A stretch of 14,450 nt of DNA from Pelagophyceae sp. CCMP2097. Its lineage: Eukaryota; Sar; Pelagophyceae. The DNA is taken from positions 242,165-256,614 of the forward strand of contig MU657220.1 in assembly GCA_026770575.1 (NCBI GenBank). Direction: 5' to 3'. The number at the start of each line of letters is the position of its first letter. Positions within the stretch are counted from its first letter, which is position 1. Made by a program: the position numbers and the translations under genes. The notes under the pieces were generated by a model that made no database searches, had not been told where the DNA came from, and saw only the letters and a list, made by a program, of their open reading frames with translations. Positions 1 through 8,068 of this stretch are shown here, one piece after another.

Positions 1-350
1 TCGGCATCGGCGTCCAGGTCGACTTCCAAAAGGCTTTGGAGTGGTACATGCGCGCGGCCGACCAGTCGAATCCGCACGCGCAGTTTATGGTGGGCCAATT
101 CTATTATTTTGGCACGGGCGTGCCTTTATCGTACGAGTCCGCGGTCGAGTGGTACCGCCTCGCGGCGGCGCAGGACCACGCGGAAGCCCTTCACCGTCTG
201 GGGGCGCTTTATTCTTTGGGAGACGGCGTGGCGCAGGACTTTGGCGTCGCGGTGGAATTGTGCGGCCGCGCCGCGGCGCTGGGGCACGAGGGCGCAGCGG
301 AGATGGTCCGGCGCATTTTTTCCATTCGGCCCAGTGTGATTCGCTTCTAA
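1..350 (+). CDS. Sel1-repeat protein, C-terminal end (5' partial)
   Basis: The frame is open from the window edge (first full codon at base 3) to a TAA at 348-350, about 115 residues. Seen: consecutive Sel1-like units of about 36 residues with the usual pattern of small Ala/Gly helices, for example VEWYRLAAAQDHAEALHRLG followed by LYSLGDGVAQDFGVAVELC. Sel1 repeats form alpha-solenoids that act as protein-interaction scaffolds. Inference: since the neighbouring gene at 8069-9373 has MYND and RING fingers in front of the same kind of repeats, this may be the tail of a paralogue, with its zinc fingers outside the window. After the last repeat there is only a short tail ending SIRPSVIRF. The gene converges with the RAP gene downstream. 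No start is assigned because the 5' end is missing. Confidence 0.85.
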   Translation, partial: GIGVQVDFQKALEWYMRAADQSNPHAQFMVGQFYYFGTGVPLSYESAVEWYRLAAAQDHAEALHRLGALYSLGDGVAQDFGVAVELCGRAAALGHEGAAEMVRRIFSIRPSVIRF

Positions 351-901
351 CTATGCCATAATTCATGCTCTGCGCAGTCTCTGCGCTCCGCGACGGTCCA
401 CAAGATTTTGTCGGCGACCTTGACGGCACCGAGTATTTTCAGCTGCTGCGCCGCGGGTCGGCAGGCCGCCAATCCTTCAGAGGAGGAGCCCCCACGGCAG
501 GCAGGTCGCTCCCGTGCGAGACCCTCCGATTTGCACTGCGCCCTCCAGACTGATATATCATCTCCTGGATATAAATGAAACACCCTCACGCCCCACGGCC
601 GCCCCCGCTCCCACAGTGCCGGCCGGTCCCGGGGCGAGTCCGTCCGGCAACACCAGTGCATCATCGAGATCTCGGAAGTCGACGGGGACAAGAGTATTGG
701 AAACCTCCGACGAGCCTCGCTAATAATATAATAATGGGGCCCCGGCAATTGGGCCCCGGGGCCATAATAAAAATCACAGGGCGGCCCGGCCCGTCCCTGA
801 GGACCGGCCTCCAGTCCGAAAGGACCGCTCGCATGGCCTTTGCAAAATCCCCCCGAGCGCCCTGCGGCGGCCGCACGCGAGCGCCCTTTGAAGAGTCTTA
901 G
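351..901. other. Intergenic spacer between two convergent genes
   Basis: This 550-bp stretch separates the stop of the Sel1 gene (+) from the stop of the RAP gene (-), so it should hold both 3' UTRs. I see no gene I can support. A minus-strand frame ending at 347 (last residues around LKILGAVKVADKILWTVAER) looks protein-like, but I cannot recognise it and it overlaps the Sel1 stop. An A/T-rich patch with a GC-rich hairpin lies at about 720-775. Confidence 0.5.
720..775. repeat. GC hairpin framed by AT-rich TAATAATATAATAAT tract
   Basis: The segment has an AT-rich run, then GGCCCCGG, a short loop region around CAATTGGGCC, then CCGGGGCC, then ATAATAAAAAT. The two 8-bp GC arms can pair perfectly. 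It sits between convergent genes, 125 bp or more past the stop of the minus-strand RAP gene. It could mark the 3'-end processing region of either gene, but no canonical AATAAA is placed convincingly, so the role is inference. Confidence 0.35.
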
Positions 902-3900
902 TCAGGACCCCGTCGTCTTGAGGGACGAAAGGAGGCCGGGCTCGGAGGATGCAAGGGTCGTCTTCTCGCGGAGGTACTCTTTCTTGCCGTCGTCGTCGAG
1001 CGCGTCCCACTCGTACGACGGGACGCGAACGACGCGCCAGCCGAGCTGTTGCAGGATGCGGCCTTGAGATCTTGCACTCCCATCCAAAGATCGCGTCTCC
1101 TCGGAAAGCATGTACCTTTCCGGTCCGTCAAACAGCAGCGCCACCTTCTCCGTCGGCCGCGCGAAGTCGATGCCGACGCCCTCGGGCGTGGCGTAGTCGT
1201 GGGCCCAGTCTTGCAACGCGCCGGATAATTCTTTGCGCGCCTCGGCGGCGTGCGGCGCCTCGCGCAGGTGCGAGACGTGCGCCTGCAGAACCCGCGCCAG
1301 CTTGGACTTTGGCGATTCGAGGCGGGTGTGGATGTGGGCTTGATGGAGGAGTGCGAGATCCGTTTTTGAAAAGTCGTCAATTCGCAGTTCAATTCGCCCC
1401 GCCAATTCGTCAAATAAAGCCGGCGCCGAAACGCCCGCATTCGTAAACGCCCAGACGAGGTGCGAGAGCGCTCGAGGGTTGCACGCCTCCAAACGCTTCG
1501 GGGCCTCTTCGGCGATGGCGGCGAACCTAATTGGCAACGGATGACTCACGTGCACACTCAAGGCACCACTCGGCTCGGTCGCAGAGCCTGTCAAGGGGCG
1601 CCTCTGGGCCCGTATGCGCCCCCTCGGGCTGTGTCCCCGCCGAGGGGGCTTTTGAGGACTGTCCACGGGTCGCGCCATCCTTTGAGCGTCAGGTTGTAGA
1701 GGGTCCGACCGTCGTGGGGCCGAAGAGGACCGTCTCCGGCCACCGTCGGGGCGTGGGAGCCGCATGGGACCGACAGAGGGTCCGTCAAAGGGTCCGCCAA
1801 GGGCCCTTTCGGGACTGTGTCAGTATAGGGGTCGAATGGGATTGTCTACGGGGCCGCACAGGACAGTAGAGGGAACGTCGAGGCTTTCGTTGGACAGTGG
1901 GGTGTATGGGACCGTCGCAGCACAGGACCGTGGAGGAGCCGAATCGGACCGAGGGGCCGCATCGCACCGCCCCGAGACCGTCGACGGACCGTCGAGGGGC
2001 CGAGGCCCGTCTCCCCCCCCCGTCTCAGCCGCATGAAGGGTCCGTCAAGGACTGGAGAGGGTCCCATTAGGACTGTGTCCGTATAGAGTTTGTATGGGGC
2101 CCTCGAGTTGCCGCACCGGACCGTCGACAAAGCGTCATGGGGCCGCATCGGCCCTTGTCCGCCCCCCGTTGGACCGCGGGGGGCCCATGGGACCGCCTCA
2201 GGTTCGTCTCAGTTCCGTCAAGGACCATCGAGGTCCATCGAGGGCCCCTATAGGGACTGTGTAGAGGGTCCCTATAAGGACTGTCCGTATAGGGGTTGTA
2301 TGGGACTGTCGGGCCGCGTAGGACCATCGAGGTGCCGCATCGGACCGTCTCGGACCGTCTAGGGGTCCGTCGGACAATGGAGACGTAGATGACCGTCTAC
2401 GGGGCCTCAGGCTTTATCGGACCGTCTATGGGGCATTTATTAGACCGTCTATGGGGCATTTATTAGACCGTCTATGGGGCATTTATTAGACCGTCTATGG
2501 GGCATTTATTGGACCGTCTATGGGGCATTTATCGGACCGTCTATGGGGCATTTATTGGACCGTCCAAGGGGCCGCATCGGGCCGTCGAGGGGCCGACGAC
2601 AGACCGCCGAGGGCCGCAAATCGAGGCCAGCGTCGCAACATGGGGCCGTCGAAACGAATAGACCGCCTCCGGCCACAGAGTCGCATGGGCGCGAAGCGCC
2701 CGCTGGGGCGCCATCCGGCATCGCTGGGGCGCCATCCTGGATCCCATCTGATTTCCCACGGACCTTGTGGGCCGCGTGTTGCCCGGAAGCCATGAGCCGC
2801 GGGGCCACTTTTGGAACCGCGGTTTGGAACCGGCGCACGACAAGAGGCCCCTGTCCCTCAAGCCCCTTCATTGCTGTGACGTTTCCTTGGAAACAGCGGA
2901 CGCGGCTTCCTTGCAGCACCGGCGCGTCGACCCCAGCCGCCGCAAATGCCCACGCCGTGTTGGCCAAAGACGGCGCGTTGAACGTATTCATCTTTGCCAC
3001 CGCCGCATCCGAAACGGCGTCCAAGAGCTGCGGCGCGTCGACGCGGAGCGCGGCGAAGGACCAGGCCAGGTTGGCCTAGACGCCTTATGATGACGCGCCT
3101 CGAGACTCGAGAGGATCACGCGCTCGACGACGTCGTTGCCTCGACTCTTCACCCGCTCCCGACCCTGCGACCCGTCGACGTTGGACGCGGCCTGCCGACC
3201 AATTGGATGGCGTTGAACCTTTCGAGCTTGTGCACCGCTTCCCCCGCAATTGCGCAAAACAGCGCCGGCGCCGAAACGCGCGCCGTCGCAAAAGCCCATG
3301 CCGTCTTGGCCAGGTCCTGCGCGCTGAACAAGGCGACGGTGGGCGGGGCGTGCAGCCTACAAAAGTCTGCGGGTAGGCTGGCGGTCCAGGTAGGCGGTCG
3401 ACCACCGGTCGACCACTTTTCCCGCGTGGCGTCCTTTCACGCGATGCAACCGCGCCGCCGTTCGACTGACGGCCCGGGTTTTCTAGGCGACGGTTTGCCG
3501 GGTTTGCCCGTCTCAGGTGTGCCCCAATGTCGATTGTTTGGGGGTCTCAGATTTGCCCCAAGGCCAAAGGTTCTCAAAAGACGCCGCACCTCGCGCGATG
3601 GCGTCAAACAGCCGAGCGGCCTCTTCGCCGCGCAACGCCCCCGTCTTTGCAAAGGCCCATGCCATTTCGGCCACGTCTTGAGGTTGCAACGTCTCGATTC
3701 GGGTCTTTGCTTCACGAGCCACCGCTTCGAAGAGCACCGGCGCCTCGACGCCCGCCGTCGCGTAGGCCCAGACGGTGTTGGAGAGATTCTGATGAGAAAA
3801 CGTCTTCATCATCTCCGGCGCGGATGCGCCTGCGGCAACGGCTTGGAAGAGGTCGTGAGCGTCTGCGCCGACGGTCGCGAACGACCATACTAAATGCGCG

Positions 3901-6002
3901 AACCCGTCGGCATTGAACTCTTGCATCACCTCCGTCGACAATTCCGCAATCTCCTCAAACAGCGACGGCGCCGACACTCCTAAAGTGGCGTAGGCCCATG
4001 AAATGGTCGCAAGATCCGAAGCTTGGAACTTGACACCTTTTTGGGTGGCCACATTTGCAAATTTTTGAAACAGCAGGGGCGCTTCACAACCCGCAGTCGC
4101 GTACGCCCAGACGGTGCTCGAGAGCTCCTGGGCGGTGAAGTCTTTGGCCTTTTTCAACGCAGCTCTTTCGACGAGTGAGAAGAGAAGAGGGGCTTGCACG
4201 CGTTGCGAGGCGAAGGCCGACACCAAACTCGATAAAGCGAGCGCACTAAAATGCGTCTTCTGCAGCTTGACCGCCGCCTCGTTTGCGACGAGGTCGAATA
4301 AGACCGGCGCTTTAAAACCGGTGATTTTTGACGCACCCCAAACAGCGGAAGACAGCTCGCGAGGGTCCCACTTCTTCGCAACCTCGATGAGACTCTTTTC
4401 CGCCGCGTCGACGAGCTTGCGGAGCTCGGCCGTGTCTGAAGCGTCGAAGGATCGAGAGTAGGAGCCTATTCGGCGGAGGGACGAGGCGAGGTTGAATGCG
4501 TCGTTCTTAAACCAAATCGACCGAAACCGCCGCAGCACGTCCGCCGCTGAACGGCAATCCGACAGCTGCGTCGCCAGCGCCTAGGAAGAGCGGGCCCTTG
4601 CGAAAACACGGCCAGTTGCAACTCGCCGCAAGATGCCTGCCACCCAAAGCATGGTCCCTCAAAAGACCAAAAGCACGGTCCCGGCCTCGCTCCGTCTCTT
4701 GCAGGTATCCTCGCAAAGATCCCCGGCACGAACCCTCGCACGCTTGCACGGCCCTTTCCTTGCAAAGCCCCTCGCAAATGGCCCTGGCAAAGCCCCTCAC
4801 AGAGTAGCCCTCCCCGCACGAGCCCTGACAAGCACCCCGTATAGTCACACGGCCCCTCGCCACGGTCCCTCCCTCGCGCGGTCCCGTAGAGGACCTCTAA
4901 CACAGTTCCTGACACGAACCCTCGCCCTTGCGAGGCCCTCACAAAAGGGCTGACATGGCCACTAGGACGATCCCGACGTCACAAGTACCCTCGAGCGGGC
5001 CCTGGCGAGGCCCTTTTCGCGCCGTCTCTTGCAGGGATCCTCGAACTGGCCCAGGCGAGGCCCTCGCACGGGCCCGTGCAAGGTCCTTCACTCGGGCCCT
5101 TGCAAAGCCCCTCGCACGGGTCCTGGCGAGGCCCCTGACATGGCCCCTTGCAAGCTCCCCCGCACGGGCCCTGCCAAGCCTCCACGTACGGTCACAAGAC
5201 CACTCGCACGGTCCCTGGTGAGGCCCTCGAACAGTCCCATAAAGGACCTTGTGAACAGTCCCTGGCACGACCCCTTGCAGGGGCCCTGGCAAGGTCCTCG
5301 CAAAAGGGCCGACAAGACCCCAGGCCCTGGCACGATCCCTTGCAATGCCCCTCGCAAATGGCCCTGGCGAGGCCCCTCGCGCGGTCTCTTGCAAGGGCCC
5401 TCGCAGGGTCCCTCGTGCGGGCCCTCGCAAGGTCCTTGGTGCGATGTCTCGCGAGGCCCCTCGCAGGGTCCTGTAGAGGGCCGTTCGCACAGTTCGTGAC
5501 ACGACCTCGCACGGCCGAGGCCGAGGTGTTCGTCTCCACGATGGGTCTACAAGAGACGAGGAAGCAGCAACGGTCTTCCAAAGACGCCGCTTGTCACCAT
5601 TTCGCTTTGGGCCGCCAAGTAGGCCCGCTCCCTGGCCGAACGCGCTTTGACCTCCGGCGCTTTGACCAGATCGTCCGCCGCCACAAACCTCTGCTTCGCC
5701 ACCTTCTCAGAGTCCGCAATCTCCACGACGACGCGCTTCCCCTTCAAAACGGAATCTTGGGTGGCCGCGACAGCGCTTTGCGCGGAATCTTCGGCGACGG
5801 TGACAAAGGCGTACCCGCGCGTCTCGCGCGTCGTCTTATTCAACGGCAGCTTCACAGTGGAAACCGCGCAGCACGCTTCGAATAAAAGGCGGACGTCGTC
5901 GGCGGTGGCGTCTTTGGGGAGGTTGCGGACGAAGAGCTCCGTTGACCGCGGGACCGCGGAGAAGCGCCGGCAGTGGACAGCGCGGCGCCGGAGCAGCTGC
6001 AT
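902..6002 (-). CDS. RRM - 37-residue (HPR-like) repeats - RAP domain protein, predicted mitochondrial, five exons
   Basis: Exons (minus strand): 6002-5598, 4580-3595, 3356-3200, 3075-2915, 1526-902. Joined they give 2334 nt in one frame, about 777 aa. Residues 1-20 are Arg-rich and acid-free, like a mitochondrial presequence. Residues 22-98 are an RRM with RNP2 LFVRNL (23-28) and RNP1 RGYAFVTV (62-69). Residues 226-640 are eleven repeats, mostly exactly 37 aa, with pattern APxLFxxxA...F....L....WAFA..GV. Residues 687-757 are a RAP domain (key motifs LLFDGPERY and GWRVVRVPSYEW). Known: RAP proteins with such repeats (heptatricopeptide/OPR/FASTK-like families) bind organelle RNA and act in rRNA or mRNA processing. 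An added RRM is unusual to my knowledge. The first donor is uncertain: ATG|GTGACA at 5598 or GGC|GTCTTT at 5586, both phase 0 (777 or 781 aa). Introns 2 and 4 appear to be GC-AG. Confidence 0.85.
1570..2640. repeat. Degenerate 22-24-bp minisatellite in intron 4
   Basis: Units on the plus strand recur as variants of GGGGCCGCATCGGACCGTC, with forms such as GGGTCCGTCAA and GGGACTGTGTCCGTATAG. Spacing is about 22-24 bp and divergence is high, except for the homogeneous block at 2420-2557. A pair of GCTGGGGCGCCATCC copies follows at 2702 and 2721. Open frames through the array are repeat artefacts. Confidence 0.75.
2420..2557. repeat. Six near-identical tandem copies of a 23-bp unit
   Basis: Unit starts at 2420, 2443, 2466, 2489, 2512 and 2535, with a truncated seventh at 2558. 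Each unit runs GACCGTCTATGGGGCATTTA plus three bases (TTA, TTG or TCG); differences are confined to the last three bases. The homogeneity compared with the surrounding decayed array points to recent expansion. There are no spacers, so it is not a CRISPR array. Confidence 0.95.
3076..3199 (-). other. Intron 3 of the RAP gene
   Basis: Donor GTCGGC after CAA TTG at 3200 and acceptor GCGTCTAG before GCC AAC CTG at 3075, phase 0, 124 nt. Splicing joins FNAIQL to ANLAWSFA and restores a 37-residue repeat. Confidence 0.7.
3357..3594 (-). other. Intron 2 of the RAP gene, best modelled as GC-AG
   Basis: Model: exon 2 ends ATC GC at 3595, donor GCGAGG, acceptor ACTTTTGTAG, exon 3 starts at 3356 with G CTG CAC. 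The joined repeat is then exactly 37 residues. The alternative GT donor (GTGCGG, exon end 3590) with acceptor CCGCAG (exon start 3366) also keeps the frame but makes this repeat 42 residues and uses a poorer acceptor. Confidence 0.6.
4581..5597 (-). other. Intron 1 of the RAP gene, filled with a ~24-bp minisatellite
   Basis: The acceptor on the minus strand is strong (CTCTTCCTAG before GCG CTG GCG ACG). The donor is GTGACA after codon ATG at 5598, or GTCTTT at 5585. Most of the interior, from about 4700 to 5510, is a degenerate tandem array (see the repeat entry). Because 24 bp is eight codons, long frames stay open through the array on both strands; none looks like a natural protein. Confidence 0.75.
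4700..5510. repeat. Degenerate ~24-bp minisatellite inside intron 1
   Basis: Successive units can be read by eye on the plus strand with the rough form CCCTCGCACGGGNCCTNGCA followed by AGGC, 23-24 bp long; the clearest run is 5068-5190. Units share CTCGCACGG and TTGCAAGG or TGGCGAGG cores and differ by scattered substitutions. The translations in all frames are short-period repeats rich in Ala, Arg, Pro and Gly, typical of repeat DNA. Confidence 0.75.
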
Positions 6003-6418
6003 GCTGCGCCCGGGCGAGCCGACGCGCGAGCACCTGGTCCACTGCCAATCACAGCCGGCTGCGGCGCGCGCGAGCTGCCGTGAGGGACTTTGCTCGTCGC
6101 CGAAAGACTTTGGCGACTATTTAAAAAAATATTTGTCTTCTCTCCCTCGGGTCGCCGCTGTCGTAATGGGGTCCAGCCTACCTAATATGGGCTCATGGGG
6201 CCCCATATGGGACCCCATACGGCGACATATCTAACAAGAGAAAGCAGCGCGGGGCATTCGCAAAGGAAATGGAGGAAGCGGGAGCCAGGGCGCGGCGGCG
6301 GGCGCGCGGGTCACTACCAAGCAGCCAAAGCGGCGCAGCAGCTGCCGACGAAGGCGCCGCCACCGCCGCCGTAGACGTTGGGTCCGCTCGCGCGTTCGAA
6401 CGCATGCTCCCGCGCGCC
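6003..6418. other. Upstream region of the RAP gene
   Basis: No gene supported. A CCAAT motif on the plus strand lies at 6045-6049, about 43 bp before the RAP start codon (ATTGG when read on the gene strand), and a TATTTAAAAAAATATTT tract lies at about 6118-6134. Either could be promoter elements, by inference. At 6192-6225 there are self-complementary words, including ATGGGGCCCCAT and CCCATATGGG. Confidence 0.4.
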
Positions 6419-7116
6419 TTACCGCGCGCCGCTCGTGGCATGCAGCGCCCCGGCCGGATAGTAGACGCCTCGGCCGAGCCACTTCAGGCCGCCGAGCCAG
6501 ATGCGCGCGATCTCGTGCTGCGAGGCGTCATGAAGCGGTCCGCGTCGTCCGCGTCGCCGCGGCGGCGGAGCTTCTTCACAGCGCGGACGTGCTCGACGTG
6601 CACCGGACGCGCGCGCGCGTCGACCGGCCCGATGACACCACTCAGCCGCTGATCGCTGTAGCGCGCCACGCCGAAGCCATGGTCTGTCGTCTGCCAAGTG
6701 CATGACGATGCCGTCGTCGAACTGCAGGTCCGAGACGCAGCCGTGCCTGCGCCACAAGTTCGTGAATCGCTACCAAATGTCCTCGCGCTGCGCCGACGTC
6801 TTAAGGTCGGTAAACAAACCGAGGACCTAATCGGCTCGAAAACGTGTCGCAACATTGTCATGGGCACCGCGACCGGCATCGAGCCGGCGCCCTGCGCGAA
6901 GAGCGCTAGCCGCAGCTGCGGCCCGCGCGCCTCCTCGTGATGTAGCGCGACCACGCGCTGGACCTTGTCGACAGCAGCCTTGTACAGGCGGCGTCGTCCG
7001 AGAAGCCTCCACATCGCCAAACGCAACTCTTGTGGAGAACGACACATCGACAGCAATCGGTCGCACCTAGCCAATCGTGCGTAGGGGCTTTTGCGTGGAG
7101 AGCGCGGCGCATCCAT
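6419..7116 (-). pseudogene. Degraded reading frame, function unknown
   Basis: From an ATG at 7116 the first frame reads protein-like for about 90 codons (motifs CRSPQELRLAMWRLLGRRRL, VVALHHEEARGPQLRLALFA), up to about LRHVFEPIR near 6830. Protein-like text then moves to a second frame (FTDLKTSAQREDIW, then a TAG, then HGCVSDLQFDDGIVMHLADD). It returns to the first frame (GFGVARYSDQRLSGVIGPVD, VEHVRAVKKLRRRGDADDAD). It ends in the second frame (HEIARIWLGGLKWLGRGVYY) with a TAA at 6419-6421. One stop and changes of frame without clear splice sites suggest decay. I do not recognise the family. A split gene with unusual introns is an alternative. The AT-rich element is inserted 4 bp upstream of the ATG. 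Confidence 0.45.
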
Positions 7117-7120
7117 CCTA

Positions 7121-7165
7121 CAGGGGCCCCCGTAGGGGGTACGCCCTCTGAAGGGCGTCTACTCA
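7121..7165 (+). repeat. Left terminal inverted repeat
   Basis: Starts CAGGGGCCCCCGTAGGGGGT directly after a TA. It pairs with 7988-8032, with 37 perfect terminal bases. Confidence 0.9.
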
Positions 7166-7987
7166 ATGCAATTTTCGAAAATCACAAAATTTTAATTTTT
7201 TTTAAAGTCTTAGACACCACCTATCGCATTCGACGCGCGCTGACGCGACGAGTCCGAATCTGCTACTTTTAGCGTGTTTCGCGATAATCGATAATTTAAG
7301 CGATAAACGTTATTTGACGTTTTTTACAACGGCTTTTGCACTACTATGTTATACTGGACGACCCGGCCAACTTCCCATAAGTCCATAAACCCCGGCCAAA
7401 AATCGAAGTACGAAAACAAAAAGCGGGAAAATCAAAAAGTACGAAAATCCCACTCTTAACCCCTCGCAGTTTGTACACACCAAAAATTCCGACTTCCCGC
7501 CGAAAATCGTAGACTATGGGCTTCATTTCAACTGAAATGGAGCCAATAACCTTGATTTTCACATGAAATAGAGTCAAATCTCTTGATTTTCAAACGAAAT
7601 TGCTGGATTTAAATTATTGAGTGACGTTTGGAAATATTGAAAAAGTCTAAAAAAAATAAAATATTCCCCGCCCACAGAAACGGAACAGCGAAGCCGAAAG
7701 TGGGTTTTCCCGTGGGGTGCAAACCGGGAAAGTGGCCGGGTCGTCCAGTACGCGGTCCGCCAAGGCTCGGGGTGAGAAAACTAGGCCAGGCACCGACGCG
7801 TTTGAATAGGTCTCCGACGCGTTTGAATAAGGCTACGACAAGTGAAGAGGGTCCCATTGCCAAAATCGGACTTTTAAAAAGAAACTGTCAAGAACGTTCC
7901 TCGGAACGTTCTATTGAAGGGTAAAAGTGGAAAATTACTTAGAATCTGATATCCGGATAGTAATAGGCGCCCTTAATTATGCGCCCA

Positions 7988-8032
7988 TGAATAGGCGCCC
8001 TTCAGAGGGCGTACCCCCTACGGGGGCCCCTG
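7988..8032 (-). repeat. Right terminal inverted repeat
   Basis: The reverse complement repeats the left terminus and is followed directly by TA at 8033-8034. It lies only 36 bp past the stop codon of the MYND gene (stop at 8069-8071), so that gene's 3' UTR probably runs into it. Confidence 0.9.
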
Positions 8033-8068
8033 TAGAGTGTTTTACAAATGCACGTCGCGTTCAAAAAA

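Larger units (their letters stand above)
1527..2914 (-). other. Intron 4 of the RAP gene, GC-AG, with large minisatellite
   Basis: Exon 4 ends GCG CCG GTG CT at 2915 and the intron opens with GCAAGG. The acceptor is CCAATTAG, and exon 5 opens with G TTC GCC GCC at 1526. Joining gives APVLFAAIAEEA, exactly the repeat consensus, with 37-residue spacing. A GT donor 4 nt upstream (CCG|GTGCTG) would break the frame with this acceptor. The interior is nearly all tandem repeat. Confidence 0.75.
7121..8032. mobile_element. AT-rich non-autonomous DNA transposon (MITE-like) with long TIRs and TA target duplication
   Basis: The ends are inverted copies: 7121-7157 and the reverse complement of 7996-8032 match for 37 of 37 bases, and extend to 45 bp with two mismatches (7121-7165 against 7988-8032). 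The terminus is CAGGGGCCCCCGTAGGGGGT. The element is flanked on both sides by TA (7119-7120 and 8033-8034), the target duplication of Tc1/mariner-type and some other DNA transposons. The interior is strikingly AT-rich compared with its surroundings and has no credible full-length protein. The last ~215 bp (from about 7816) resemble the element at the right window edge. Internal features: a hairpin AGAACGTTCC-TC-GGAACGTTCT around 7890-7911, a duplicated CTTGATTTTCA motif at 7551 and 7582, and repeated TAGGCGCCCTT near 7964 and 7992. Confidence 0.85.

Noticed and set aside
2420..2557. CRISPR-like array
   Set aside because: Units abut without spacers, the host context is eukaryotic, and no cas genes are present.
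2474..3079. Plus-strand frame of about 200 codons starting in the 23-bp array
   Set aside because: It begins with translated array units and then runs antisense to RAP gene exon 4; there is no domain and the composition is unnatural.
3367..3589. GT-AG version of RAP intron 2
   Set aside because: It keeps the frame but gives a 42-residue repeat and a weaker acceptor; kept as an alternative, not as the main model.
3513..3594. Continuation of the large minus-strand frame past exon 2 to a stop at 3513
   Set aside because: The residues after the donor (such as FENLWPWGKSETPK) leave the repeat pattern, while splicing restores it exactly.
4939..5885. Long open frames (up to about 245 codons) on both strands across 4939-5885
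   Set aside because: They run through the 24-bp minisatellite and translate to short-period Ala/Arg/Pro/Gly repeats; the period is a multiple of three, so stops are avoided mechanically. The only real coding text here is the minus-strand RRM exon.
7344..7924. Small open frames inside the AT-rich element
   Set aside because: They are short, without motifs, and do not match the open frame of the related element at the right edge.
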